The notes under the pieces were generated by a model. The model saw only the letters and a program-made list of their open reading frames with translations. It did not search any database and was not told where the DNA came from. Of a DNA stretch of 64,000 nucleotides, positions 25,440 through 38,286 are shown one piece after another (the stretch's first letter is position 1; every line of letters starts with the position of its first letter). The position numbers and the translations under genes are program-made. Source of the stretch: Primulina eburnea (Eukaryota > Streptophyta > Magnoliopsida > Lamiales > Gesneriaceae); assembly GCF_022965805.1 (NCBI RefSeq), contig NC_133103.1:29564329-29628328 (forward strand). The letters run 5' to 3'.

Positions 25440-25722
25440 ATGAAATATTTATCTAAGCTTAATCTTGTTTTTCTCTTTTCTGAAAAAGATAATTTTCATT
25501 AGTTGTTATATATGGATTGCGAACTTAAGCAAATGAACTGATGAAAGACTAACTTATATAATTTGACTTATGAACTGAAATCAGTTAAGCGTTAAGTAAT
25601 AAATGTCAAAATGATATCAGTTGATAATGAACAACTGATAGTTAAGAAGCCTCGGTAACTGAGAAAAACGCTTCGGTTGACTTGAGTCTCTTCAGTTTCT
25701 TCAACATTTAGATTTCATCTGT

Positions 25723-25733
25723 CTATAAATAAG
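25723..25733 (+). promoter_or_regulatory. TATA-like box of accessory gene P2 in G
   Basis: CTATAAATAAG, 32-42 bases before the ATG at 25765, nearly the same word as before P1. A separate core promoter for each antisense gene is the simplest reading. Confidence 0.65.
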
Positions 25734-25764
25734 ATGATAGAATTTGAGACAATAACAGTTCAAT

Positions 25765-26196
25765 ATGTCGGATTCAAGTACCTCTGATGCATGCAGTAGT
25801 TCGCATATTCAAGTTAATGAGCAATTAAGTCCTTATTTAGAAGAATTGTAGAAGCCAATGGAAGAATATGTCTTGATGAAAGTGATGTCAACATGGTTCA
25901 AGATTCATGATTTGAAGAGAGTAAGTAGTAGTGGTGTTGTTCCTACTCGTGCACAAGCAGCAACAACAAGAAAATACATTGATCGTTTTGAAGTTAGGCA
26001 TGTTACAGATCTGATTGATGATAAATGTCTGTTAGAAGCAATGTTATGGAAGGAATGGCATGTGGTTGAGAAGATTTCTACTACTAGGTCATTTTCTAGA
26101 ATCCAAATTTATGAGTTGAATAATTGGATTAGAGAATGGTAGGATTCAGTTGGTTCTATGATATCTTCTGTAAACTGGGATCGATGGTATTCTTAA
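25765..26196 (+). pseudogene. Accessory gene P2, antisense in copia G (broken)
   Basis: Reads MSDSSTSDACSS, a TAG at 25849, then VLMKVMSTWFKIHDL, TRAQAATTRKY, LLEAMLWKEW and EKISTTRSF. A second TAG follows where D has Gln (EWQD), then the end ...WDRWYS. P2 of gypsy D has [36 protein letters not shown] and EKISSSESF in the same order. The second stop is explained by one C-to-T change from CAG. It ends 77 bp from the convergent pol end. Function unknown; no domain recognised. Confidence 0.82.
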
Positions 26197-26273
26197 TAAA
26201 GTATTATTTTCAATTTGTTGTTTTCTTATTTACTGCAGATAATTCTATTAGTAAAGCAACATTAGTAATAATT

Positions 26274-29200
26274 TTATGACAGATCAATTAAACCAAGAAT
26301 ATTGCGAAAGTAAGAAAACTTAGTCTCGGGTAATGGTTTGGTGAAGATGTCAGCTGCTTGTTGCTCATTTGATATATATTCCAGTCTAATGTCTTTCTTC
26401 AAAGCATGATCTCTAATGAAGTGGTGTCTGACATCTATATGCTTTGTCCTTGAGTGAAGAACTGGATTATAGGTGATGGCAATTGTGCTTGTATTGTCAC
26501 AAAATATGGACGATTCATTTGTATTTACTCCATAATCTCTCAGTTGTTGCTGGATCCAGATCAGTTGTGCACAGCAACTACCAGCAGCAAGGTATTCTGC
26601 TTCAATTGTTGAGGTAGCTATAGATGTCTGCTTCTTGCTGAACCAAGAGATCAGCCTGTCTCCTAGAAACTGACAAGATCCACTTGTACTTTTACGATCA
26701 AGCTTACATCCTGCATAATCTGCATCTGAATATCCAACTAAATTGAAAGTAGAGTCTTTAGAATACCATAACCCAACATTTTGTGTACCCTTAAGATATC
26801 TCAAAATTCTTTTAGCAGCTGAAAAATGTGATTGCTTAGGATTTGCTTGAAATCTAGCACACATACAGACAACAAATACAATATCAGGGCGACTACCAGT
26901 TAGGTATAACAATGACCATATTAAACCTCGATATAATGTCGCCTCAACTGATATTCCCCCTTGATCAGTATCCAATTTTACTGATGAGCTCATGGGAGTA
27001 TTTGCAGCTGAACATGATTCCATACCAAATTTCTTCAGCAGCTTCTTTGTATATTTAGTCTGACTGATGAATATGCCAGTCTCCAGTTGCTTCACTTGCA
27101 GTCCAAGAAAGAATGTTAGTTCACCCATCATGCTAATTTCAAACTTATCTTGCATCAGCTTAGCAAATTTCTCACATAATTTGGGGTTAGTTGACCCAAA
27201 TATGATATCATCAACATAAATTGAATTAATAAAATGTGATCATTCTTAGAAAATTTGAACAAGGTGTTATCAACTGATCCAACAGAAAAATCATGATCAA
27301 TTAGAAATTTTGAAAGAGTTTCGTACCAAGCTCTGGGAGCTTGTTTAAGGCCATATAAGGCTTTGTTCAAATGATATACATGATCAGGAAAGTTGTGATT
27401 TACAAAACCTGGGGGTTTTTCAACTTATACTTCCTCTTGTAGTTGACCATTTAGGAATGCACTTTTGACATCCATTTGATAGACTTTGAAGTTCTTGAAT
27501 GAAGCATAGGCAAGGAATATTCTGATTTCCTCCAGTCTTGCAACTGGTGCATATGTTTCATCGTAATCAATTCCTTTCTCTTGCCTATATCCTTGTGCTA
27601 CTAGTCTCGCTTTATTGCGCACAACTGAACCATCATGTTCAGTTTGTTCCTGTACAACCATTTTGTACCTATAACAGTTTTTGAAACTTGTCTTGGAACT
27701 AAGTTCCAGATATTGTTATGAATGAACTGATTTTAGCTCTTCTTGCATTGCAATTACCCAGTTAGGGTCAGCAAGAGTTTCATCAGTTTTCTTTGGTTCT
27801 AGTTGTGAAACAAAAGCTGAATAGATAAATAGATTTAGCATTTGATTGCGAGTTCTTACTGGATCAGATGGATTTCCTATTACCAATTCAGGTGGATGTG
27901 ATTTTCTCCATCTGTACTCAGTATTTGTTGTATCAGCAATTTCTTCAGTTGGTAACTGAATATCATCAGTTTGCTCTATCAATTGATCATTAGGAATGAC
28001 TTCTGGTTCAGCTGATTTATCTGAAACTTCTGGTTCGGGTGTTTGGAGATTGTTTTGATTATTATGATTGTCTTCTTCATTATCATCCTCCAAACTGATA
28101 TCTGTAAATCGATCAACTAGCTCAACTTGATCAGTTGGCTTATCAATTAGTTCGGTTTCATCGAAATCAACATGAGCAGATTCTTCAAAATTTAAGGTTT
28201 TCTTGTTGAAGACTCTATAAGCTATACTAACTGATGAATATCCAAGAAATATTCCTTCTGCAGATTTAGCATCAAACGTTTTTAAATAATTTTTATCATT
28301 GTCAAGGATGAAACATCTGCAGCCGAATATTTTGAAATAAGTAATTATACTTTTTCTTCCATGTCAAATCTCATATGGTGTTTTCATATGATTTTTATTA
28401 ATCATTGATCTGTTCTGAGTGTAACACGCAGTGTTTATTGCTTCTGCCCAAAATCTTTGAGAAATACCAGAATCAGCAAACATAGTTCTAGCAGCTTCTT
28501 TAAGGGTCCGATTTCTTCTCTCAACTACACCATTTTGCTGAGGAGTTCTGGCTGCTGAGAGTTCATGCTTGTTTCCAGCATTTTCTAGGTAATTTGAAAG
28601 AGTTTGATTGATGAATTCAGTTCCTCGATCAGATCTGATTCGATCAATTCCAACTGATTTTTCATTTAAAAGTCTTTTGAAAAGCTTGATCAGTTGTGCA
28701 GTTGTTTGATCTTTTGATTTGAGAAAGATAACCCAAGTAAATCTTGAAAAATCATCAACAATCACCAGAGTGTATTTCATTCCCCCTAAACTCATGACTG
28801 GTATAGGACCAAAGAGATCCATGTGCAATAGTTCTAAGCATCGGGATGAAAATTTACAGCCCTTGTTTATAAAAGAAGATTTTACTTGTTTTCCAAACTG
28901 ACATGCTGAGCAAAGTTTTTCTTTTGAAAATTCTATTTTGGGCAAACCAGTTACAAGTTCATATTTACTTAGATAGGCAATGGATTTAAAGTTTAGATGA
29001 CTTAGTCTCTTGTGCCACAACCAGTTTTTAGATGATTTGGAAGCAATAAAACAAACTAGTGTATAAGTTTGATCATTCCAACTGATTTTACATGTGTTTT
29101 CACAACGTTTGCCAGTTAGTATGACTTTATCAGTTGAAGTTTTGACTGAACATAAATTTTTGTCAAAATGTACTGAAAATCCACTGTCGCATAACTGACT

Positions 29201-29437
29201 GATGCTGATCAAGTTATACTTCAGGTTTTCTATTAATAGAACACCTTTAAAAGTAAAGTTACCATGGATAAGCTTACCCTTACCCACAGTTCTACCTTTG
29301 GAAGTGTCCCCGAAACTGATATTTGGACCACTGTATTTGATCAATTGAGATAACACACTTGCATCTCCTGTCATATGTCGTGAACATCCACTGTCCAAAT
29401 ACAATATTGAGTTCTTGTTTGTACCTGTTACCTGCAA
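26274..29437 (-). pseudogene. copia G pol: protease, integrase, RT, RNase H
   Basis: 28364-29437 carries protease (YLDSGCSRHMTG), the pre-integrase domain (LWHKRLSHLNF), and integrase with HMDLFGP, RSDRGTEF and GVVERRNRTLKEAA, so the D,D,E residues are present. 27425-27661 and 27155-27370 give RT ([22 protein letters not shown]). The YVDD box is in another frame (SIYVDDIIFGS) after a frameshift. 26274-27155 gives the end of RT and RNase H (GYSDADYAG, STIEAEYLAA, ADIFTKPLPE). Frames are broken near 28360, 27700, 27400 and 27230. This is the usual copia order. Confidence 0.9.
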
Positions 29438-29732
29438 TCACACACATAATATAATATGGTACCCATATCTATTTGGGTCCTGAACTGATTAGTCCCTTAG
29501 GAACCCATACTTGGATTAGCCTTACAGACTTTCCAGTAGCTGTATTCCAAATGGTTTTTCTCGGCTTTTGTGTGCTTGTGTAGTGTACAGATGATACAGT
29601 ATGTGATTTAGTTTTATTCAACTGATTGTTCAGTCTATATCTCTTTTGAACTGGCTTGCAGTTATAGTAATTGAAATAGCTATTCGAATAGTTCTTGTGA
29701 AACCTTTTTGATGACTGACTTTGTGAATCAAT

Positions 29733-31387
29733 TCAAAATTTTTGGCTATAACCAATCCCATATCTTCTATCCTTACTCATATTCTTAGTAGTTTTCTCAG
29801 TCAGTTTATTGGGCACAATTTGTTCTTGTACCACTGTTGCTTTGACAAAGTTAATGTATTTTCCTTTGTCTATTTTTGGCTTTGGTTGAGCATCATTTGG
29901 ATACACTTGTCCTTGAGTGTTGAACCCTAAACCAGTTTTATCAGAAACTGATTTTTGTGAATTCTGCATCTCACTTAGTGCAGTTGATGACTTGTTCCAA
30001 GACTGAATGAGCTCAGTCTGTTTTGAGTTTTCAAGCATCAACTTCTGGATTAGTAACTGATTTTTATTTCTCTCTGCTTTTAACTCAGCAATCTCCCTTT
30101 TTAGACTCAACCCATCAACTGATTCATCAGTTTTGGTTTTATTGTATGTGGGATCAGTTTGCTTTGCTTTGATTTTTTCAAATGATGATGCAAGCTTTTG
30201 ATACTCGTTTACCATGTCATGTAGTGTTAGAATGAGTTATTCTCGTGTAAAATCAGTTGAACTGAAATCAAATACCTGTTGGCTAGATTACTCTTCTTCT
30301 GCATCATTAGCCATCAAACATTTGACTTCCTCATCATCACTGGAGCTGCATGAGCTTTCTGGTTCTGACTCCTCACTGTCAGTTTCTGCTCATTTCGATT
30401 TGTTTTCTTCAGCTAAGAGTACTTCATGTTTCTTTCTGAAGACCTTCTTATCTTCCTTGGGTCTTCTTTTGTGTTCATATGATTTCTTTCTTCTATCAGT
30501 TGAGCCTTGACTGTCCTTCTTGGGTTTAGGACAATCGGCAATAAAGTTACCTGATTAGCCACAGTTATAGCAGTCATTTGGTTTGATATGGCTTCTGGAA
30601 GTTCCCTTGATTCTTTCTCGTGAACCTTCCAAATTTTTTGATGTACAATGACATAGCATCATTGCTCAACTGATCAGCAGATTTTTTGACTGAACTGATT
30701 GGTTCAGTTCTGACAGCAGCTAGAGCAGTTGTGGCTGCGGGGGTAGATGGTTCTCCTTCTCTGGTTTGCAGCTCGAACTCATAAGCCTTTAAATCAGTAA
30801 ACAAATCATGAAGTTAAATCTGATTTAGATCTTTGGACTCCCTCATTGCCATGGTCTTGACATCCCATTCCTTGGGAAGACCTCTCATTACTTTTAGTGC
30901 AATTTCTTTATTGGTATACACTTTTCCAAGTGCATTTAACTCATTGATGATACTGCTCAATCTTTCATCATACTCGTGCATTGATTCTCCTGCTTTAATT
31001 TTGATGTTATCAAACTTTTGAACAGCAACAGAGAGTTTATTTTCTTTGGTTTGATAATTTCCTTCACACAGCTGGGTCAGCTTTTCCCAAATTTCTTTGG
31101 CTGTTTTACACATTGTCCAGCGTTTTGTACAGAATGTCCTTAGCCACATTGTCAAGATTTGCTTTTCTTTTGTCTTCAGTTGTCCACTCATCTCTAGTCT
31201 TTTCTATTCTTTGTGGTGCCCCTTCTGTTATGGCAACTGCTGTATTTGCTTTTAGAATCTTCATGGGTCCATCAGTTATGACATATCACATGTCATCATG
31301 TTGTGCAGCTAAATGAGTCTGCATTCTGATTTTCCAATCATCAAATTCTTCTCTGGAGAACATAGAAATTTTGTTGAATGAAGTCAT
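29733..31387 (-). pseudogene. copia G gag
   Basis: Starts near 31387 (MTSFNKISMFSREEFDDWK in translation). A UBN2-like capsid region follows (LNALGKVYTNKEIALKVMRG), then a knuckle reading CYNCG, stop, SGNFIADC, in which a TAA replaces a sense codon and Asn replaces the zinc-binding His. An acidic SDSEESEPESS-like stretch and a coiled-coil tail (29733-30215) complete it, as in SIRE-type gag. Several stops and shifts are present. Confidence 0.82.
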
Positions 31388-31427
31388 GCTAGCAAGTTTA
31401 TAGATCAAAAGTATTCAAGAACAAGAT

Positions 31428-31446
31428 TCACCGGCTCTGATACCAC
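31428..31446 (-). promoter_or_regulatory. Primer-binding site of copia G
   Basis: On the minus strand TGGTATCAGAGCCGGTGAA follows the 5' LTR end; initiator-Met tRNA type. Confidence 0.88.
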
Positions 31447-31447
31447 T

Positions 31448-32562
31448 TGATAGGATCGATTAACGTATCAATAGTTTTTAGAAGGGGGGGTTGAATAGAC
31501 ACTCACAATTAAAACTAATCTTTTCGAATTTTGAGTTCAGTTTGGTGACAAACTGATTCTCGGAATCTTGTTGGTCAATGTCAATCAGTTAAATTGAATC
31601 AGTTGCGGAAAGTAACTGACTGAAAGATAGAATACAAAAATAAAAATACGCAAGGGTTGTTTCTGGATGTTCGGAGATTTCAATTACTCCTACGTCACCC
31701 CTTCTATCTCAAGGATAGGATATCCACTAAAAGACTTTGATCAAATACAAGAATTGTACTGACCCATTTCAGTTTAGAATTAACACTTCCAAAAACTGTA
31801 ACTCTTAGTTTAACAGAATGTTCTCAGTGCGTAACTGATCTTAGCACTATCAAATTTCAACGATGTACAACTTGCTAGTGAGCTCAAATTGTAGCCTTGA
31901 CTGCTACGAATAAATCAATCAAGAGTGAGCTAAGATTTTGAAAGAGTGACAGTAAGCTTGCTAATCGAGTTGTTCACTTCTCTTCAGCTGTTGTTCTGTC
32001 ATATTTATAGGCTTCTTTTCTCCAACGGTCACTTGAAATGAATTTGAATCTTTGTATCCGTTGATCTCTACTTGATTATTCCTTGGACATTGTTTGCTTC
32101 ATTTATTGTGATGCAGCGTCTTAATTGCTTTCGCCGAAATACGTTGTTCTAAGCTGTATTGATTGAAGTGCGGTGTTGCAATCTTCTATGTCTCTTGACG
32201 ATTGATTTTCCCGAGACATGTTCAGTTGAAGGGTGCTTAGCATACGGCTGAATATATCAACTGATCAGTTTCCAACTGATCAGTCAGTTGATTTCAGTTA
32301 TTGAGTCCAGTTGTTGAATTTTCTTGTGCGTATCAGTTGTTTGATCAGTTGTTCCAAGTTGTATTGAAGTGCGTCGTTCCACATTCAGTTGCAGTCTTTT
32401 TTTTTGTCTTTTTATCGATTGACGTGTTTCAGTTACTGGTGAGGAGAATAACTGAATTTTCAGTTGCATGGATTCAGCTGCTGAGTTCAGTTTTCTCGAT
32501 CAGTTGGTTCGTATTTTCGGTTGATTCATATTTTGTCAAACTCCAGAACTTAGTTTCCAACA
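31448..32562 (-). repeat. 5' LTR of copia G (1115 bp)
   Basis: TGATAGGATCG ... TTTCCAACA, partner of 20520-21839 but without the 206-bp duplication. Followed by TACAG, the right target duplication. Confidence 0.9.
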
Positions 32563-32617
32563 TACAGGTACATAAAATATTTTACATATTTATTTCACCA
32601 GCAAATTGATCATTGTC

Positions 32618-33193
32618 TCAGAAATCAATCAGAAAATCTCCAGCATCAAAATGAGTTGAATCACTCAAAGGTTTACTTTGTTCAGTGAAATTGGTTTCAT
32701 TTTCTTTCCCCTGTATTGATTCTTTATAAAGTTTACAAAGGTGCTCAGGGGCTCGACAAATACGGGACCAATGTCTTGGAGTACCACATCTGAAACAAGA
32801 ACTTTCAAATCTTTTTGAGTGATTCTCATTAACACTCATATTTTCATGATGCCTTTTCTGTGGATGGTTTGGGACGTTCTTTTGAGATGAGTTATAAAAG
32901 TAACTATCTCGATTATTTTCAAAACCTCGGCCGCGTCCACGACCACGACCACTTCCACGTCCACGTCCACGTCCACGACCACGACCTCGATTTCGTACTC
33001 GACCAAAATCTTGTCTATAACTTTGATTTTGATTTCCAGATTTAAATTCATTTTTGTTTACAACATTTACTTCAGGAAATGCCGTTGAACCAGTGGGTCG
33101 TGCCTGATGATTTCTCATTATCAGCTCATTATTTTTTTCCGCCACCAGGAGACATGCGATGAGTTCAGAATGTCTCGCAAATCTACGCACTCT
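32618..33193 (-). pseudogene. copia F gag, C-terminal part with zinc knuckle
   Basis: Reads YRVRRFARHSELIACLLVAE, NHQARPTGSTAFPE, a long Arg-Gly repeat (about 32930-33000), then a perfect CX2CX4HX4C knuckle (CFRCGTPRHWSRIC). It stops at 32618. It joins the N-terminal part (36308-36774) exactly if solo LTR H and one target copy are removed (HQQY then RVRRF). Confidence 0.9.
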
Positions 33194-33198
33194 ATATT

Positions 33199-36100
33199 TG
33201 TAAGGTCCAAAACTAAGACGATGTAATCCAACGACATGCAAATCTAGGAATTCTGAAAAAAAGAAAATGGTTAATTAAATTATTTTAACTGCTTATTTGA
33301 TTATGTGATATGCATGCTTATATGTTAGATATGATTTTTTTATTTTCATCATGCATAAAACTGTATTTCTAAGGATTATTCAAGCGACGATCGAGGAACG
33401 GGAACCGAAGGCTGAATAACGAAAAATGTTTTTATTAAATAATTATTTTTGATTATTTAAAATAAGATTGTGGGTTTTTCTTATTTTTGAAAATAAGGGG
33501 TTTTGATGTGATTTTATCCGTCGGGACGTAAATTTTATCGATGTTGGTTTTTCAACAAAAATACGAACTTTTGGGAAACCCGGCTATTAAATTCACAAAC
33601 TATTTTTAACAAAACCAATTTTATATTTTAATTAAATCCTAATCTAGTACTAATGGGCTTAATTGTGGCTTAATAGGCCTAAAGCCTAGTTAGTAAGTTA
33701 ATTATAGTATATAATATATTAAAAATCCCAAAACCCTACACTTGTTACTCAACAAAATCGGCCGCACCTTTTTAAAAAAATCAGAAACGCTCTCCCCACC
33801 CCTCACACCATACAACACACCCGTACATCACATTGGAGAAGGAAATCGAGGGGTTCCAAGGGAGAGCAAGCCAAGGTTCGCGTCCCGTTCTTCGTCGTCA
33901 ACGGATTTTCGTGCGTAAACAACGCAAAGGCACGCCTATTCCTTCCTTCAAACCATCAACACATCATATTATCTGTTTATGCATGAAAAGTTTACAAAAA
34001 ACATGACACAGTTTCTGAATTTTCTGGTTTTTTATGTGTCATGAAGTTTCAAGTAGAATTTTTGAACCAATCCATGTTGTTTATGTGCATAAAGGGGCTG
34101 CCATGTCTAGGATATGTTAAGGTATAGTTTTACATGAGTTTTAGACTCCTAAAACACCACCCAAACATGACACACGAAACTGCATGCAATTCACGTACAA
34201 GTTGCTGTCTTGGAACCAAAAGGGTTCGGTCCTTGTGTTGCAAGGGCTGGGCTTGGGTTGGTTGTTTCCGGGGGTTGGCTAAGGTCGCTAGGGAGTCTAG
34301 GGAAGAGTCCTAGCCAAGCTAGGACTCGAACTAAGGGGCTGGGAGGAGTCCTTGATAGCAAGGACTCCTACCCGAGAGAATCTAGGAGGGGCGCACAGGT
34401 TCTGTCTCTTGCGCAGACTTGTGGGCTCGGTACAGGGGGCCTGGGCTGGGTCATGGTTTGTCCTTATGGTCCTTAGTAAGTGCATGTCACGTTGGTTCAG
34501 GGGCTGGTGGTGTGGGAAGAGTCCTAGTGCCAAGAACAAGCGTCCTAGTCTAGGTGCAACTCTCGGCCAGCACATGCATCATGTATGGGGCTCACATTCT
34601 TTTGTTGTTGGGGAAGGGTTCTTGGTAAAATTAGAGTCCAGTAGGGTACTTTGGCATGTTGGGCAAGTTTTGGCTCGATATGGGTCGGGGGTAACTCGTG
34701 AAAATCGAGAGTTGGCTCGGGGTTGAAGTTTAGGGGCCAAATAGGGTTTTTAAAAGAAATAAAATTGGAGAACGGGTCACGGGGGTCGAGTCGGGGTCCA
34801 TAAGGGCTAAAATAATATAAAAGGACTAAATTTATAATTTAGGAATTTTATATTAAAGTTTGGTATTTTTCGGGATTAAAACACCGTTAAAACAATTAAG
34901 AAAAGATAATTGAAAAAGTCTCAGTTTTAAGCCAAATAAAATTACGGAAAAATTCACGTAAGCTTAAATAATTATTTGGGACATGTTAGTGTCAATGAAA
35001 TTAATAAAATGTCAAAAACGGGAAATTTTACGTCTAGGGGTAAAACGGTCTTTTTACACCTAGAAATTAGTAAACGTCATGGTAGTGTCCTAAATGCGAT
35101 TTTAAATGCTAATATGATTATTTTTCATGATTATGGATGGTTATGAATTTTTAAGATGTTAACACGTTTATTTTAAATGTTTACGGATTTTTAATATGTT
35201 AAAATGTTTATTTTAAAAAGTTTATATTTTTTTATAATTTTTGTATGTTAAAACGTTTATTTTAAATGTTCATGGATTTTTATGGATTAATCTTTGACAT
35301 TTAAAAGATATGTTGCTTGCTTGGTTTCAAAAATAAAACGATATGTATATACATGATTTTTATTAAGTGATGATAACATGTGGAAGGATGTGAAGAGATT
35401 GTGACTACTGAATATGTTGGAAATATCGTGAGGGTTATGGTCCCAGTGGGAGCCCGACGATCGTGTTTCCTTGGATACGGATACGAATACGAATACGTGA
35501 TACGAATACGTAGGCCAAGGCCCAGTTGACCGATGAGAGTGTTGCTGGTGTCCCCACCGCCCAGTACTGTGGTTTTCTTTAGATGGATCCATCGCCCATT
35601 AAGATTAAGAATACGAGTCACAATCACTATCTGAATTCAACAAACATGAACATGAACATGAATACGAATATGAATATGGATATGAATACGAATATGAATA
35701 TGAATATGTTTTATGAAAATGTTTTTATGCATCACGAAAATGTTTACGAAAATGCTTAAGTTTAAGTTTATGCATCTTCATGAAAATGATATTTTAAGTA
35801 CAAATATTTTTCACTGTTATATGTTAATTGTATTACGTATTGCTTGTTACCAAAGATAAGACGTGTTGAGTCTTTAGACTCCCTAGGTGTGTTGATGCAG
35901 GTGATATTAATAATTATGCTATTGGAGGTCTTGACGAGTGACTTGCTGGACTGTCGGTGCACACAACCCGAGGACCATCGATTCTATTTCCGCATTTAAG
36001 TTTATGATTTTAAGTTAAATATTTTTACGACATTTTATTTATGTTTTGAGAGATTTTGAGAGGTTTAGTATGGGCTACACTTTTCAACATTTATTGCTTT

Positions 36101-36302
36101 CTAGGTTTGGTAAAACATTTGACGACTTCGTTTTTATGACTATATCACTTGATTTTTAAATGCTAGTTGGTCGACGTTTTATTTCAAATGGCAAAATATT
36201 TTATAAAAATATTTTCATATGGTAAATGTACATGGCCAAGGGTTGAGTGAGAAAAAAAAAATTCTAGTACTTTTAAAGAAATAAAAAGGACAGGACGTTT
36301 CA
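33199..36302 (+). mobile_element. Solo LTR H of a gypsy element, inside gag of F (3104 bp)
   Basis: TGTAAGGTCC ... GGACGTTTCA with perfect target duplication ATATT (33194-33198 and 36303-36307). There is no internal coding region or second LTR, so it is a solo LTR left by LTR-LTR recombination. It shares GTTGAGTCTTTAGACTC and AACCCGAGGACC blocks with the LTR of B. GC-rich frames at 34210-34726 and the frames at 35287-35627 are not supported as genes. Confidence 0.9.
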
Positions 36303-36307
36303 ATATT

Positions 36308-36774
36308 GTTGATGTAGAGTTATATTTGATGCGTGAAACGTGGAAAATGTTTTTTCAAGCATTTCCGATTCTGTGACCTCATGTCCACAAAATTTTATCT
36401 GCGAGATTATTCGATACATCGCTGAATTGTAATCACTGACTTTTTTAAAATTTTGGAATCTCAACGTATTTCATTCATTCCGGGCGGTCGGGAGTATAAC
36501 TTATGTTATATGTTAGAATCTTTCTTTTAATCCCTTCCACAAAGCCATGGGATCTTTTTCAATTAGATATTCACATTTCAATCCCTCGCCGAGATGTCGA
36601 CGCAAAAATATCATGGCTTTTGCTTTTTCTTGGGATTTCGATATGCTATTTTCTTTTATGGTCTCATTTAGACCCAACGACTTAAGATGCATTTCTACAT
36701 CGAGAGTCCATGGCATATAATTGTTTTCCCGTGATATCAAGAGCAATGAATTCGAGCTTTGCCAAGTTTGACAT
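36308..36774 (-). pseudogene. copia F gag, N-terminal part
   Basis: Starts at ATG 36774 (MSNLAKLEFIALDITGK). After a small frameshift it reads NNYMPWTLDVEMHLKSLGL and KAKAMIFLRRHL, then LPTARNE, SDYNSAMYRIISQIKFCGHE and NITLHQQY. This is the UBN2/gag domain of a plant copia. A stop follows KERF. The frame is cut by solo LTR H. Confidence 0.88.
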
Positions 36775-37489
36775 GGTGGCACTAAAAAAAATTACGATGC
36801 ATTTTATTAGTTAATGAATATTGCAATACAAAGTAATGGATAAACAAATATGTACAAGCATTTGTAAAAATAAAGAAAACACACGAGGAGGATATTCTCC
36901 GATAAATATAAGACTCGTGAGTATGATAACCAAAATAATTAAAAATAACCTTGAGAAAGTCATCTTCTTTTTTCTTTGAAAAATTTGATGAAGAATAATT
37001 TTTAGAGAAGAAGAGAAAGTTGGAATGATTGAATGTGTTTGTGAGATGATATTTATAGGACAAAAACTAATCGTTTTGTTACCGTTTATGACCGTTGGTG
37101 TACAAAAATAAATGTATGTATTTGTATACTTTTATGGTAATAATATGATGTATATAATATTATACATGTTTAAATAATTATGTATATCATATCACATTAT
37201 TATAATGATATGTCATAATTTATTTTGTTTAAAAATCTTATAGGCTTTTATACTTGTCGTATCCCTTACTGGGAGTGTGTGATGTCATCTTAACATCCTC
37301 CCAGGATTTATAACAAGTTTTTGAAAAATTTATTTTTATTATTTTTAATAATAACATTATATTATATATTAAATATATATATAATAAATAAATAACAGTA
37401 AAATAAATATTATTACTTTTGTTACATTTTTCTTCTGGTTTGGAGCTTGGAAAAATATGGAGGACTTTTAGAACTTCGTGCTGATAACG
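36775..37489 (-). other. 5' leader of copia F
   Basis: AT-rich untranslated leader between gag and the 5' LTR. The likely primer site is at about 37465-37489, directly inside the LTR (minus strand TTATCAGCACGAAGTTC). No gene seen. Confidence 0.6.
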
Positions 37490-37769
37490 TGTTGTGAAAA
37501 AGTAAAAATTTATGGTAAAAAGTAAAAATCTCAAACTCTCAAAATTTACCAAACTACACACTATATAATATTTTTCTCTCTTAACTCAATTGTGATTTTC
37601 TTTACAAATGAGAGATCTATTTATAGCAAATCTTTACAAATAATCCAAAAATAAAATACATCATTACCTACATCATCACACACAAATTTCTAATTTTTAC
37701 AACTTTTATTTTTAACATTCAAATATTCAACTATTACTTTTTCAATATTCAAATATATTATTTTCAACA
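37490..37769 (-). repeat. 5' LTR of copia F (280 bp)
   Basis: TGTTGTGAAAAAG ... TTTTCAACA; same length as and close match to 18558-18837. Confidence 0.93.
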
Positions 37770-38286
37770 TTTTCTACTTTTTTATAGTATTATTATTGAA
37801 TTGCAATTGATTCGATAATATCCATCACCCCTTTCCATTAAAATATTTCTCGTATACACACCACTTGCACCAACAATGGGTTTTTACCACTTTTTGTAAA
37901 ATATAATTGAGATAAATAAAAACCTCATGATACAATGAGAATGTATTTGAATTAAATAATTCGCAAATCGCACTACATTTTATTTTATGAATAAAGTGTA
38001 TATTTTATAGGGGTAATATATATGTTGGTGTACAAGGCAAAGCCACAGCAAATAGAAGTGGGAAATAAGGGTGATTGCTCCCAAAGTTTTCAATTTCCCC
38101 TAATATTGATTATCTTCCTTCTTTAATAAAAGATAGTAAGCTAATTTTATCTCCATATGTTTTATCATTCTAAATAAAAATTCGAAATTTCTTTGTCATC
38201 CCTTTCAGTGTACAATTCGCATGAACTCTAATTTTTGAAATAATAAAATAATATAAATGAACTAACTGCGTCCAGCAGAGAGTGTC
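37770..38286. other. 3' flank of the PPI-like gene
   Basis: AT-rich DNA between F and the stop codon of the host gene. It probably includes the 3' UTR and polyadenylation region of that minus-strand gene. No frame or repeat recognised. Confidence 0.6.

Larger units (their letters stand above)
20520..32562 (-). mobile_element. SIRE-type Ty1/copia element G with accessory genes, inserted in F
   Basis: LTRs at 20520-21839 and 31448-32562. Target duplication TACGG on the left and TACAG on the right. Primer site TGGTATCAGAGCC is next to the 5' LTR, and polypurine tract AAAGGGGGAAAT (minus strand) is next to the 3' LTR. Minus-strand order: gag (29733-31387), protease, integrase, RT, RNase H (26274-29437), then a 4.4-kb interval holding two antisense genes (P2 and P1) and one sense accessory ORF. 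LTRs over 1 kb, the pol type and extra ORFs after pol fit the SIRE/Maximus lineage. Stops and frameshifts make it inactive. Confidence 0.9.
18558..37769 (-). mobile_element. Ty1/copia element F, split by G and solo LTR H
   Basis: Two 280-bp LTRs (18558-18837 and 37490-37769) flank it. The flanking bases are TTTCC on the left and TTTTC on the right, a 4-of-5 target duplication. Minus-strand order: 5' LTR, gag start (36308-36774), H, gag end with zinc knuckle (32618-33193), G, protease-RT-RNase H remnant (19000-20499), polypurine tract (CACAAGGGGGAG on the minus strand next to 18838), 3' LTR. With G and H removed F is about 4 kb and lacks integrase, so it was already a deleted, non-autonomous copy. 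Confidence 0.9.

Noticed and set aside
25858..26142. Stand-alone 94-residue gene
   Set aside because: It is the middle of the broken P2 homologue that starts at 25765.
34210..34726. GC-rich plus-strand frames of 88 and 124 residues
   Set aside because: They lie inside solo LTR H, overlap in different frames and have no recognisable domain.
12744..36302. B LTR and solo LTR H as one family because both are 3104 bp
   Set aside because: They share only short blocks and differ at the ends; equal length is probably coincidence.
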